From Bacillota bacterium (GTDB taxonomy: Bacteria > Bacillota > Clostridia > Christensenellales > Aristaeellaceae): 64,000 bases of DNA. Under the pieces are notes generated by a model. The model saw only the letters and a program-made list of their open reading frames with translations. It had not been told where the DNA came from and ran no database searches. The translations under genes and the position numbers were made by a program. Shown piece by piece: positions 42,441 through 51,116 of the stretch; position 1 is the first letter of the stretch; the number at the start of each line of letters is the position of its first letter. The stretch spans positions 62,001 through 126,000 of the forward strand of contig JAEZHM010000154.1 in NCBI GenBank assembly GCA_023416585.1, read 5' to 3'.

Positions 42441-43235
42441 TTAGTTCGGAACTTCAATATAGCCCATGACATCCCTGTAATTCGGGAGAGAAAGGAACTT
42501 GTTGAGGTAGGGAAGTGCCTTTGGGTCTCTTTCCTGGAAATATTGCCTTGATCTTTCCTTTAACCATGTCTCTACGAAAAACTTCCTGAGTGTGCCGATT
42601 AAATCGTTTGGATACGCTCTTGCTTCAACTTCTCTACCGTCCTCAAATTTGTGCAGATATTTGGGATAACTGTCTACTGGGTAACCGTTATCCCTAAGAT
42701 ACTTTGAAAAAGTTTTGCCAAGTGAAATATCCGGTATCATAGCCGATGATATTGTATAACCCATTTGTTCCAGCGGTCCGATAAGGGAAAGCGTAACTTC
42801 GTTTAACATTGAGAAATATCCATATGGAACCCTGGGCATGTTAACCATGTACCGTTTAAGATGGTATGGCAAATTGCCAGTTATATTTCCAGACATCCAT
42901 TCAGAAACCCATCGAGTAACAATGACTGCAAACTTTGGAGAAAGCCATTGACCTAAGTGTATGGCGACCTGAGGGTGTACCCATGATCCTTGAAGATGAG
43001 GTGGGCCGCCTTGAATTGTTTGAATCAATCCCGTTACGGGAATTCCCGTAACGGATGAAAGCTCAACCAAAAACGGTCCTGTTGTTGCCAACCTTGTATA
43101 ATCGTTAAACTTCTTGCCGGATGATTTGCACATAGCGGTGGCATTAACATATCCATCGGTTACCCGCTGCGAAATAATTTCGTTGTCTGCTATCCTGTCT
43201 ATGAATCCACTTTGTAGTTGCAGCTGTGTTTGCAA
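42441..43235 (-). CDS. KilA-N domain protein
   Basis: This 264-residue protein carries a KilA-N DNA-binding domain in its first 120 residues (NEIISQRVTDGYVNATAMCK, GSWVHPQVAIHLGQWLSPKF). It has a TTG start with AAAGGGG 9 bases upstream. Phage KilA-N proteins act as antirepressors or regulators. It is antisense to the lysis genes, next to attR, and probably expressed in the lysogen. The C-terminal 140 residues have no family I recognise. Confidence 0.85.
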   Translation of the reverse strand: MQTQLQLQSGFIDRIADNEIISQRVTDGYVNATAMCKSSGKKFNDYTRLATTGPFLVELSSVTGIPVTGLIQTIQGGPPHLQGSWVHPQVAIHLGQWLSPKFAVIVTRWVSEWMSGNITGNLPYHLKRYMVNMPRVPYGYFSMLNEVTLSLIGPLEQMGYTISSAMIPDISLGKTFSKYLRDNGYPVDSYPKYLHKFEDGREVEARAYPNDLIGTLRKFFVETWLKERSRQYFQERDPKALPYLNKFLSLPNYRDVMGYIEVPN

Positions 43236-43314
43236 ATTCAGGAACCCCTTTCATTGGCATACTAATTATCCATATTATACCTCAAAATATTACACGCATA
43301 AAAGGGGAACGTGT

Positions 43315-43365
43315 ATGCTCATAATAGAAAAGCCACCTAAAGCCACCACTGTAACCTATAGGTAA
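43315..43365 (+). CDS. Tiny ORF (16 residues) in an independent unit next to attR
   Basis: ATG 43315 has AAAGGGGA 6 bases upstream, a weak promoter (TTGGCA at about 43255 and TATACC at 43277) and a strong terminator just after the stop. The product is MLIIEKPPKATTVTYR. It could be a leader peptide or a small RNA unit. Evidence is limited to the layout. Confidence 0.35.
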   Translation: MLIIEKPPKATTVTYR

Positions 43366-43370
43366 TAATG

Positions 43371-43399
43371 ATCCCCCGGTGATGAGCCGGGGGATTTTT
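43371..43399 (+). terminator. Intrinsic terminator near attR
   Basis: ATCCCCCGG and CCGGGGGAT pair perfectly around TGATGAG, followed by five T. In the circular phage form this hairpin would also lie just after the integrase stop on the other strand. Confidence 0.85.
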
Positions 43400-43403
43400 C
43401 ATT

Positions 43404-43479
43404 TTAGGCTATATTTCGAATAATCGCAAAAGCACTTCCGACAAAGAAAAAGTTCGGATTATCGCCTGATGGTGTACCA
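43404..43479 (-). other. Displaced 3' end of the integrase gene
   Basis: If the prophage ends are joined at the core, the integrase frame continues from 2290 through ATGGTGTACCA into these bases and ends at TAA (43406-43404). The tail would read SGDNPNFFFVGSAFAIIRNIA... up to 21 residues. In the prophage this piece is separated from its gene. Confidence 0.8.
43469..43479 (+). repeat. attR core
   Basis: ATGGTGTACCA repeats the tRNA 3' end. The phage-side flank AGTTCGGAT (43451-43459) and ATCCGAACT (2301-2309) are inverted repeats, so the rebuilt attP is 49 bases with symmetric arms. Confidence 0.85.
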
Positions 43480-43480
43480 C

Positions 43481-43507
43481 AATCCGTCTCGAAAGAGACG
43501 GATTTTT
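43481..43507 (+). terminator. Original terminator of tRNA-Lys, displaced by the prophage
   Basis: AATCCGTCTC-GAAA-GAGACGGATT is a perfect 10-base stem with a tetraloop and T-tract, one base after attR. In the empty site it would directly follow the tRNA CCA. Confidence 0.88.
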
Positions 43508-43842
43508 GTCATATATGCTCAGGCTTCCTTGCCGCCATATACCGCACCGTTCTTCTTCATGCCCTGAGCTTCTCCCTGTACTATATTCATTTGTTATGTC
43601 ATGATACACTTGCAAATTCTGGCGAATCATACCTGCAATTGCTTGACTTTACCGAATAATCCATGTAAAATTATCCAGTTGTTAGCTATCAAAAGGCAGA
43701 ACTTTTGATAGCTATGAAGTATGGGATGCTTCAATAATGCAGTTCGAATAGATTTATTGAAATCCAGGGATTCCAAAGCATCAGTGACCTTATTTGTTTT
43801 GTCATATTCGCTGACCAACGTAAATACCAAGGATGTTGAAAT
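43508..43842. other. Host intergenic region with a long inverted repeat, no gene
   Basis: About 335 AT-rich bases upstream of the glycosyltransferase gene. AGCTATCAAAAG (43684-43695) and CTTTTGATAGCT (43702-43713) form a perfect 12-base palindrome with a 6-base loop and no T-tract. A 67-codon antisense frame (43627-43830) lacks a ribosome site and was not accepted. Confidence 0.6.
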
Positions 43843-44589
43843 ATGCTGAAAGTGATTGTACTAATCCCTTGCTATAATGAAGAAAAAAGCATTGACAGAG
43901 TTATTCACAATATTGTCGAATACTCCATTAATTATCGTAAATTATACCCAGATATGATCATAGATTACATTGTTATGAATGATTGCTCCAATGACAACAC
44001 CTTGGACAAGTGTAGAAAAAGCGGATACAGCTACTTGAATTTGCCTGTGAATCTCGGAATTGGCGGGTGTATGCAGACAGGATATCAATACGCCCTTGAA
44101 AAAGGTTACGATATCGCTGTTCAGCACGATGGGGATGGACAGCATGACCCGCGTTATTTGGGGGACCTAATCCAAATTGTACAAACTGGGCAAGCCGATA
44201 TTGTAATAGGTTCACGCTTCTTAGAAAAAAGCGGTTTTCAGTCGTCAGGATTAAGGCGATTAGGCATCTCTTTTTTAAGCAAATTGATATATATCTGCAC
44301 AGGAGCAAAGATTTACGATGTAACAAGTGGATGCAGAGCTGTGAACCGTGAATATATTGCGTTTTTTGCCAAGCGGTACGCGCAGGATTATCCAGAACCG
44401 GAATCTATTGTTGACGCCGCGCTGAATAATGCTGTGATAAAAGAAGTTCCGGTTGTTATGCACGAGCGAAAAGAAGGTTGCAGCTCAATCAGCGCCGCTA
44501 AGTCGCTGTATTACATGTTTAAGGTATCATTGGCCATCTTGCTGCATCGCCTTATTGCGCCGAAAGGAAGGGGCAGGGCAGCAGCATGA
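43843..44589 (+). CDS. Family 2 glycosyltransferase, dolichol-phosphate mannose synthase type
   Basis: This 248-residue GT-A enzyme begins VIVLIPCYNEEKSIDRVI and has the DXD-like QHDGDGQHDPRYL and GSRFLEKSG motifs of DPM/DPG synthases. It likely transfers a sugar to undecaprenyl phosphate for wall polysaccharide decoration. The absence of a C-terminal membrane pair suggests that it works with the DUF2304 protein encoded next, with an ATGA overlap. Confidence 0.9.
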   Translation: MLKVIVLIPCYNEEKSIDRVIHNIVEYSINYRKLYPDMIIDYIVMNDCSNDNTLDKCRKSGYSYLNLPVNLGIGGCMQTGYQYALEKGYDIAVQHDGDGQHDPRYLGDLIQIVQTGQADIVIGSRFLEKSGFQSSGLRRLGISFLSKLIYICTGAKIYDVTSGCRAVNREYIAFFAKRYAQDYPEPESIVDAALNNAVIKEVPVVMHERKEGCSSISAAKSLYYMFKVSLAILLHRLIAPKGRGRAAA

Positions 44590-44966
44590 ACAACACACTT
44601 CAAACTCTATTCGTAGGCGGAATTGTCGTTTTCTTGGGCGCCATCATTTACTTTCTCCGGAATAACTCGGTTTCATTAAAATATGTGCTGCTTTGGCTCC
44701 TCTCAGCTTTGATTATGCTTATTGTAAGCATCGTTCCCGGGCTGTTGGTGATCATCGCAGATATGCTTGGTTTCGAGTTGGCATCCAATGCGCTTTTTTC
44801 ATTGTTGATTGGTTTTGCCATAACGATTTTGTTTTCAGTAACAATTATTATTTCAAAACAGAGCGCAAAGATAAAGACGCTCGTGCAAACGTGCGCATTA
44901 CTAGAAAAGCGCGTTCGTGAGTTGGAAAGAGAAAAAGATGAGAGCAATTTTACTGTGCCTGATTAG
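44586..44966 (+). CDS. DUF2304 membrane protein
   Basis: This 126-residue protein has three predicted transmembrane helices (residues 5-25, 33-57, 68-90) and a charged coiled-coil tail (LLEKRVRELEREKDES). DUF2304 proteins accompany DPM-type glycosyltransferases in surface polysaccharide clusters. It is translationally coupled to the upstream gene. Confidence 0.85.
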   Translation: MNNTLQTLFVGGIVVFLGAIIYFLRNNSVSLKYVLLWLLSALIMLIVSIVPGLLVIIADMLGFELASNALFSLLIGFAITILFSVTIIISKQSAKIKTLVQTCALLEKRVRELEREKDESNFTVPD

Positions 44967-45135
44967 TGTTGTTCTTATGGCATACAGCCGGTTTATCTTG
45001 AAATATGGAACAATGGGAAAAAGCAAGAATGCCGTGCATCCACTGCTGGCGGAATACAGGATTCTAATGCGATATGATCTCTTCAAGCATTGCAGAAATA
45101 CACTAAATTTGTATAATTGGGTAAACTTGACATAA
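44938..45135 (+). CDS. Short ORF, possibly the remnant of a membrane protein
   Basis: From ATG 44938 there are 65 codons starting with one hydrophobic segment (RAILLCLISVVLMAYSRFIL) and then a polar tail that resembles nothing. It overlaps the DUF2304 gene by 29 bases. The hydrophobic start and abrupt end suggest the N-terminal stub of a decayed membrane gene. Confidence 0.3.
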   Translation: MRAILLCLISVVLMAYSRFILKYGTMGKSKNAVHPLLAEYRILMRYDLFKHCRNTLNLYNWVNLT

Positions 45136-45224
45136 TTTCCTTGTGCCTTATAATGAGATATGCGTTGAGTAAATTGCAATATTCTAAAAACTGACGCGGT
45201 TATAGAAAGTTGGAATTTCCATAC

Positions 45225-46514
45225 ATGCAAAAACTGCGAGGGTATCTTATTCCAATCAAATGCAATGTCAACAGTCGAAGCTTTGTTTTTAATACGACTG
45301 CAAATGCACTGGATGCAATTCAATCGTTTCTTTTATTCATTGTTGTCACCAGAACGTGTGGTGTCCGGGAGGGTGGTATCTTTTCCATTGCTATGGCTGT
45401 TGCCTACCAGATGATTGTTATTGGCAGATATGGAATGCGAGATTACCAATCTACTGATATTCACAAAGATTTTACCTTTTCAGCTTATTTTTTATCAAGG
45501 CTTGTTACCGCTTCGTTCATGTTTTTCTGGCTTGCCGGTTACATCTTCTGGAATGGTTATGAGCCAGAAAAGGCAGGTATAGTAATTGCAGTAGCATTAT
45601 ATAAATCCATTGATGTGCTGGAAGACGTATATCATGGATATTATCAGCGTGAAGGACGGCTTGACAGCGCAAGTCTTGCGCAATCCATTCGTCTCGGCTT
45701 TACCATCTTATTATATTTAGCCATTTTGCTTTTGACCCGAAATTTGCTGGTTGCTACAGCAATTTCCGCAATATTTTCCCTTCTTGCTTTTATGCTGCTT
45801 AACCGTACGCTCAGATTTGTATTTGCCGAGCCTGCCTACCTGCATGCACAGTGGCCATCAGTGAAACAGCTTTTGCTCAAATGTGCACCATTGGGGATTT
45901 GCGGCTTCTTGCAGCTTTATGTAGTCAACTATCCAAAGTATGCAATTGATTCCTTCCTCACAGATACAGTTCAATCCTATTACGGAGCGCTATCGATGCC
46001 TGTTTTTGCAATTAACCTGTTGAGTATATCTATTTACAGACCGTTACTGATGCAACTGGCTCAAAACTGGCAATCATCCAACAAACCTGCTTTGAGGCAG
46101 ATGCTTTATAAGCAGCTCCTTTTCATCGTTGCGATTACTATGATGGCAATGATTTTCGGTTATCTTTTTGGCATTCCCGTACTTTCCTGGATATATGGCA
46201 TGAACCTTGAGGGATATAGGCCGGCGCTGATGATACTCCTTGCTGGCGGCGGTATGGCTGCATTGGCCGGATTCATGACAAGTGTTATTGCTGCATTGCG
46301 AATTCAACGTTTTTTGTTGATAGGTTATGGAGTAACAATGCTTTTGGAGATCTGCGCCGCATCTTACCTTGTTCAGAAAATGGGGACGGTTGGGGCTAGC
46401 ATATTGTTTACCACTTCTATGTTGATGCTTGCACTCGCTGCATCAGGGATTGTAATGATGACCATTAGTAAAATGGATAACACGAAAGGAATTCATAGTA
46501 ATGCTGGAGACTGA
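45225..46514 (+). CDS. Polysaccharide flippase (Wzx/MATE-like)
   Basis: This 429-residue protein has about 12 transmembrane helices and the pattern of polysaccharide transport proteins, including an early RSFVFNTTANALDAIQSFLL and a conserved central loop. It would flip lipid-linked glycan repeats across the membrane. A TTG at 45210 is an alternative start; ATG 45225 seems better spaced from GAAAG. It overlaps the next gene by 14 bases. Confidence 0.85.
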   Translation: MQKLRGYLIPIKCNVNSRSFVFNTTANALDAIQSFLLFIVVTRTCGVREGGIFSIAMAVAYQMIVIGRYGMRDYQSTDIHKDFTFSAYFLSRLVTASFMFFWLAGYIFWNGYEPEKAGIVIAVALYKSIDVLEDVYHGYYQREGRLDSASLAQSIRLGFTILLYLAILLLTRNLLVATAISAIFSLLAFMLLNRTLRFVFAEPAYLHAQWPSVKQLLLKCAPLGICGFLQLYVVNYPKYAIDSFLTDTVQSYYGALSMPVFAINLLSISIYRPLLMQLAQNWQSSNKPALRQMLYKQLLFIVAITMMAMIFGYLFGIPVLSWIYGMNLEGYRPALMILLAGGGMAALAGFMTSVIAALRIQRFLLIGYGVTMLLEICAASYLVQKMGTVGASILFTTSMLMLALAASGIVMMTISKMDNTKGIHSNAGD

Positions 46515-47298
46515 AAAAAGACATACATTTGTTGTATGCGCCTATAAAGAAAGCGGATATTTGGAGCAGTGCGTTCAGTCTTTACTTAAGCAAACAGAGA
46601 AAAGTCAAATAGTAATGGCAACATCTACTCCAAATGATCTAATTCTGAGTGTGGCGGAAAAGCATCAAATTCCATTGCGGATAAACAATGGAGCATCAGG
46701 AATCGCCCAGGACTGGAATTTTGCATACAGCCAGGCATCTACTGATTATGTAACATTGGCTCATCAGGATGATATATATGAGGCCACTTATACTGCCCGT
46801 ATGTTTGCAGGAATGGAAACAGCATTAAAGCCATTGATCTTTTTTTCAAACTATTATGAGATTAGAAACGGCGATAAGGTGGTTTCCAATAATCTTCTCA
46901 GAATCAAACGGCTGCTTACCGCTCCATTAAGAATAAAAAGTTTACAGCAGCTTGTAGCCGCAAGACGGTTTTGTCTTGCTTTTGGCAGCAGCATATGCTG
47001 CCCTTCTGTCACATTTGCGGTAAACAACCTGCCTAAGGAAGTCTTCACTGTTCATTTTAGAAGCGATGTTGATTGGCAGGCATGGGAACAATTGTCGAGG
47101 CTAAAAGGATCTTTTTGCTATGATTCCAAAATGCTTGTAGGGCATCGTATCCATGGCGATTCGGAAACCACCAAGGTAATTGGTGAAGGTCAGCGCACGA
47201 AGGAAGATATGGAAATGTTTCAAAAGTTTTGGCCTAGGATGATCGCAAAGCTGCTGACTGGTTTATACGCATCAAGCGAAAGAAGCAACAAGGAATAA
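46501..47298 (+). CDS. Family 2 glycosyltransferase
   Basis: This 265-residue enzyme has the GT-A start FVVCAYKESGYLEQCVQSLL and a central YVTLAHQDDIYEATY with the DD pair used for nucleotide-sugar binding. The C-terminal part has WQAWEQLSRLKGSF, as in many rhamnosyl- and glucosyltransferases. It probably builds the surface glycan with the flippase encoded upstream. Acceptor unknown. Confidence 0.85.
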   Translation: MLETEKRHTFVVCAYKESGYLEQCVQSLLKQTEKSQIVMATSTPNDLILSVAEKHQIPLRINNGASGIAQDWNFAYSQASTDYVTLAHQDDIYEATYTARMFAGMETALKPLIFFSNYYEIRNGDKVVSNNLLRIKRLLTAPLRIKSLQQLVAARRFCLAFGSSICCPSVTFAVNNLPKEVFTVHFRSDVDWQAWEQLSRLKGSFCYDSKMLVGHRIHGDSETTKVIGEGQRTKEDMEMFQKFWPRMIAKLLTGLYASSERSNKE

Positions 47299-47406
47299 AA
47301 CTGATGCGTACACCGATTGATATATCGGCCTTCAATGATGGAGCAAAAATTGACGGTGTGATAGTATTAAGTCTTCTTATGTAATGCGAAAGGATTGAGT
47401 GTCGTT

Positions 47407-49632
47407 ATGCGTGTGGTACCAAAGCAATCAAAAGGGATTGTCGTAACTTATTTTGTACTTACATTGATTTTTGCTGCACTGTTTGCAGTTTTCTGCTTAA
47501 GCAACAATGCAATGTTATCCAGGCAAAATTCGATCACGACCGACCACAATTATTTTTCTCCTGCCGCATTAACCGACCCACTTGTGGGCGGAAGTGAAAT
47601 TCAGCAGGAGATACTTGTGAAAGGTGACTTGCGGGAAGTTTCTGTAATGTTGGGAACCAACTCCCGTAAAAACAATGGCAAGGTTACCCTTAGTCTGTGG
47701 GATAAAGATACCAAGCTTGTTTCCAGGACTGTGTTACAGGTGCAGATTGTCGATGACACTCCTTCCAAGCTTATTTTACCAGAGGTGTATTCTCTAAAAG
47801 AGCCTACGCTGCTTACGCTTAAAATAACAACCGACGGATCGGAAGATAATGATTCTATTTCGGCATGGAGAACGCAAAACGGCTCCGGGTATTCTGATGG
47901 CAAGATGTACCTGAACGGAAGCCTATACGATGCTGATTTAAGTTTTTCATATAAGCTGATCAAAAGAAATATCGCAGGAGGTATTACTTTTTGGCTTTGG
48001 ATAATTGGCGGCTTTTTTATCCTGTCTATTTCTTATTGGCTGCTCTGGGGAAAACAGTTTTACACTTCCCTTTTGCGCATGTTTGCCGCCATACAGACCG
48101 CTCCGTTGAAATGGCTGGCAAGATTGGGGATTGTAGCCGGCGCATCTAGCCTTGGCTTATTGACTGAATATCTTTATGGACGCTTTGTTACCGGCGGGCC
48201 TGCCTCTACCGGAACAGTGCTGAATCCTCCACGGCTCATTTTTTTTGTTGCCGTTTGGGTTTTGATATCACTTTTTTTCATTTTGCGTAAACAAGTGAAA
48301 AGTAAACCTGAGAAACTGTTTGTATCTATCATGCTCATCCTGGGTTGTATGTTCATTTGGATTACGCCTGTTTACAACCTGATTACATGGGATGAAGAGT
48401 CACATTTTTTTTGGTCCTTGGGCCAGTCATTTCCTGATAATACATATGTGACCTGGACGGATGACATACTTTTGAATGAGTGGCCTCCACTTGATTTTCA
48501 AGTGGCCACGATACAGGAGACCACAGCAGAGCTTAATGACAATTATGATGATGGATATACGGGCACTATTCCTAACGCTGGTATTGACCGGTTTATTACA
48601 CTGATTGGGCACTATCCTGCAGGGTTGTCTATGGCGCTGGCAAGAATGTTTGGTTTATCTTTCCGGTGGGTCTTTATGTTTGGCAAATTTGGGAACCTGC
48701 TCACATATACCATCATTGTGTATTTCGCCATACGCAAACTGCATTCCGGGAAAATGTTAATGTCCGCTATCGCCAGTATGCCGACACCTTTTATTCTGGC
48801 TACAAACTATTCCTATGATTATTGGGTCACCTCTTTAATAATGCTGGCCTACGCTACGTATTTTTTAGAGTTGCAGCAGCCAGATAAAAGAATATCAATT
48901 AGATCGGTTAGCACCATGCTTTTCTCCATGTTTTTGGCGTGCCTGCCAAAACAGCCATATATTGTTATGTTTTTGCCGCTGTTATTTATGAAAAAGTCAA
49001 AATTTGAAAATAAAAGGCAGCATATTTTTTATCTACTATCTGTCATAAGTCTTGGATTGCTTGTTGTGGCCTCCCTGCTCATTGTGCGCATGAAAACCGT
49101 AGGTGATGGAGATATGCGGGGAGGCGAGACTGTTAGCATATCTGGTCAGATACAGTACATTTTGTCAGATCCTGTTGGTTTTTTCAAAATGATCCTGCGC
49201 TTTCTGAAAGGCTATCTGTCATATGCAAACATGGGCGAAACGCTAACCTCCTTTGCAGTCATTGGTACAAACGGCTCGGCAATTTATGCGTTTTGTATGC
49301 TGTTGATCATTGCTGTTACTGACAAGTCTGAACATGATTTGCTTACTTGCACGGGCAGGGTTCGAACGCTGACCTGGACAAGCGTTCTGTTGACTGTATT
49401 TGCCCTTGCGGCAGTCTTCTATATGGCCTTTACGCCAGTTGGGCTGGATACGGTCAGCGGCTGCCAGCAACGTTATCTGATCCCCTTGCTGTTCCCGGCA
49501 CTGTTTTTGATAGGATCACCCAGAATTGAAAACAAAATGAATCGCCTGCTGTATTACTACTTGGGCTATGGGGCAATGGCGTTCATATTGATTCAAGCGA
49601 TTTGGGACGGGTTGGCCAGCAAATATTATTGA
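47407..49632 (+). CDS. DUF2142 multi-spanning membrane protein
   Basis: This 741-residue protein has one N-terminal helix, an extracytoplasmic beta-rich domain (about residues 40-185) and then about ten membrane helices. WDEESHFFWSLGQSFPDN is the conserved DUF2142 signature, with acidic residues after the first loop like GT-C glycosyltransferases. It is likely a polyprenyl-sugar-dependent glycosyltransferase. The start was set at ATG 47407, 12 bases after GAAAGGA. Confidence 0.82.
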   Translation: MRVVPKQSKGIVVTYFVLTLIFAALFAVFCLSNNAMLSRQNSITTDHNYFSPAALTDPLVGGSEIQQEILVKGDLREVSVMLGTNSRKNNGKVTLSLWDKDTKLVSRTVLQVQIVDDTPSKLILPEVYSLKEPTLLTLKITTDGSEDNDSISAWRTQNGSGYSDGKMYLNGSLYDADLSFSYKLIKRNIAGGITFWLWIIGGFFILSISYWLLWGKQFYTSLLRMFAAIQTAPLKWLARLGIVAGASSLGLLTEYLYGRFVTGGPASTGTVLNPPRLIFFVAVWVLISLFFILRKQVKSKPEKLFVSIMLILGCMFIWITPVYNLITWDEESHFFWSLGQSFPDNTYVTWTDDILLNEWPPLDFQVATIQETTAELNDNYDDGYTGTIPNAGIDRFITLIGHYPAGLSMALARMFGLSFRWVFMFGKFGNLLTYTIIVYFAIRKLHSGKMLMSAIASMPTPFILATNYSYDYWVTSLIMLAYATYFLELQQPDKRISIRSVSTMLFSMFLACLPKQPYIVMFLPLLFMKKSKFENKRQHIFYLLSVISLGLLVVASLLIVRMKTVGDGDMRGGETVSISGQIQYILSDPVGFFKMILRFLKGYLSYANMGETLTSFAVIGTNGSAIYAFCMLLIIAVTDKSEHDLLTCTGRVRTLTWTSVLLTVFALAAVFYMAFTPVGLDTVSGCQQRYLIPLLFPALFLIGSPRIENKMNRLLYYYLGYGAMAFILIQAIWDGLASKYY

Positions 49633-49653
49633 TTTGAAGGTGAACAGAAGCCT

Positions 49654-49690
49654 CCCATTGAAAGCATGTGCTTTCAATGGGTCTTTTTTA
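49654..49690 (+). terminator. Terminator of the polysaccharide cluster
   Basis: CCCATTGAAAGCA and TGCTTTCAATGGG form a perfect 13-base stem followed by TCTTTTTTA. It separates the cluster from the NRAMP gene. The remaining bases up to 49829 contain the palindrome GGCTaAGAA...TTCTcAGCC (about 49772-49797), which may be an operator. Confidence 0.9.
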
Positions 49691-49829
49691 TTCTCTTGTA
49701 CTGCTTCTTTTTCACCGCAGATGTGTGGGACCAGATCTTTTAACACTCCTTTCCATTTCTCATATGTTGTATGAGGCTAAGAAATTTATTCTCAGCCAAA
49801 AGATCAGCATATGGAGATGGAGCATAATC

Positions 49830-51116
49830 ATGAAAAGCGCTATCGATATGGATAACGAAATCTGTAATATTGGCAGTGCAAACAGACAATGGAGTGTGCG
49901 GGCTAAGTTTCTTCATTTGACGAAGTATTTGGGACCAGCATTTATCGTAAGTGTCGCATACATCGATCCTGGTAATTTTGCAACAAACATAAGCGGCGGA
50001 TCGGTATTCAATTACAATTTGGTGTGGGTAATCCTTTGGAGCAACATTATGGCCATCTTCCTGCAGATCATGTCTGCGAAACTTGGGATAGCCACAGGAA
50101 AGAACCTGACACAAGTGTGCAAAGAAGCATTTTCGAAAAGATTGAATTGGCTCTTCTACATTATTGCTACTATAGCGGCAATGGCAACCACCATGGCTGA
50201 GTTTATTGGAGGTGTACTGGGATTTTATCTTTTGTTTGGCATTCCATTGGCCTATTCCGTTATTTTGACGGCGATAGTCACCTTTTCGATCATTTATCTT
50301 CAGAGGTACGGACAAAGAACGGTCGAAGTCATAATCACAGTGCTGGTAGCTGTGATATGCGCTGCATATACAATTGAGTTGTTCCTGGCAAAGCCTGATT
50401 GGCATCAGGTGGCTCTGCATACCATCGTTCCTTCCTTGCCAAATGGGCAGGCGGTACTTATTGCGGTTGGAATGCTGGGGGCTACCGTAATGCCGCATGT
50501 TATATATCTGCACTCTCAGCTTGTACAAAACCGCAATCACAGCATTCTTTTGGAGGATAAAAAGCGGCACTTGCGCATGGAAAAAATAGATATCGCGATA
50601 GCGATGAACATTGCTTTTATAGTAAATGCCGCGATGGTAGTCGTATCCGCATCGGTCTTTTTCAGCAGGGGAATGGTGGTTGACTCCATAGAGCTGGCGC
50701 ATAAATCGCTTGAACCGCTGCTGGGTGCGTTATCAAGCGGATCATTTGGGATCGCGCTTCTGGCATCGGGATTTTCGTCTTCATCAGTTGGCGCCATGGC
50801 TGGAGAGACAATTATGGATGGCTTTGTGGATATAAAGCTGCCCTTGAATGTAAGAAGGATCATAACAATGCTGCCGGGCGCCATTATTATTCTTGCAGGC
50901 ATCAACCCTATGAAGGCATTGGTGTTAAGCCAGGTAAGCCTAAGCTTTGCACTCCCTGCGGCGATTGTTCCAATGCTTATCATTACAGGAAAAAGAAAGT
51001 ATATGAATGAGCTTGCAAACAAAAAATGGGTTAATGTTGTTGGCGTAATGATTGTTGCAATGATTGTACTCCTAAACGCTGTACTTTTATACTTTACTTT
51101 TTCGGGTAATGTGTAG
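49830..51116 (+). CDS. mntH: NRAMP-family manganese/iron transporter
   Basis: This 428-residue protein has 11 membrane helices and the NRAMP hallmarks DPGNF in helix 1 (VAYIDPGNFATNI) and MPHVIYLHSQL in helix 6. It imports Mn2+ or Fe2+ with protons. ATG 49830 follows GGAGATGGAG and agrees with the family N-terminus; a longer frame from 49668 has no ribosome site. A palindrome upstream could bind a metal regulator. Confidence 0.93.
   Translation: MKSAIDMDNEICNIGSANRQWSVRAKFLHLTKYLGPAFIVSVAYIDPGNFATNISGGSVFNYNLVWVILWSNIMAIFLQIMSAKLGIATGKNLTQVCKEAFSKRLNWLFYIIATIAAMATTMAEFIGGVLGFYLLFGIPLAYSVILTAIVTFSIIYLQRYGQRTVEVIITVLVAVICAAYTIELFLAKPDWHQVALHTIVPSLPNGQAVLIAVGMLGATVMPHVIYLHSQLVQNRNHSILLEDKKRHLRMEKIDIAIAMNIAFIVNAAMVVVSASVFFSRGMVVDSIELAHKSLEPLLGALSSGSFGIALLASGFSSSSVGAMAGETIMDGFVDIKLPLNVRRIITMLPGAIIILAGINPMKALVLSQVSLSFALPAAIVPMLIITGKRKYMNELANKKWVNVVGVMIVAMIVLLNAVLLYFTFSGNV

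Larger units (their letters stand above)
2279..43479. mobile_element. Siphovirus-type prophage, about 41.2 kb, integrated at tRNA-Lys
   Basis: The element is bounded by an 11-base direct repeat (ATGGTGTACCA) that is the 3' end of the tRNA gene. It contains integrase, repressor, replication, packaging, head, tail and lysis modules in the usual order. All core structural genes appear intact, so the prophage could be inducible. The host terminator for the tRNA follows the right-hand repeat, which confirms the right boundary. Confidence 0.93.

Noticed and set aside
43469..43479. A second tRNA gene at attR
   Set aside because: Only 11 bases of the tRNA 3' end are repeated; no cloverleaf is possible.
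43627..43830. 67-codon leftward frame upstream of the glycosyltransferase
   Set aside because: No ribosome binding site or recognisable pattern, and it spans the 12-base palindrome.
49740..50702. 320-codon leftward frame over the NRAMP gene
   Set aside because: It is a shadow of a strongly supported transporter gene and has random composition.
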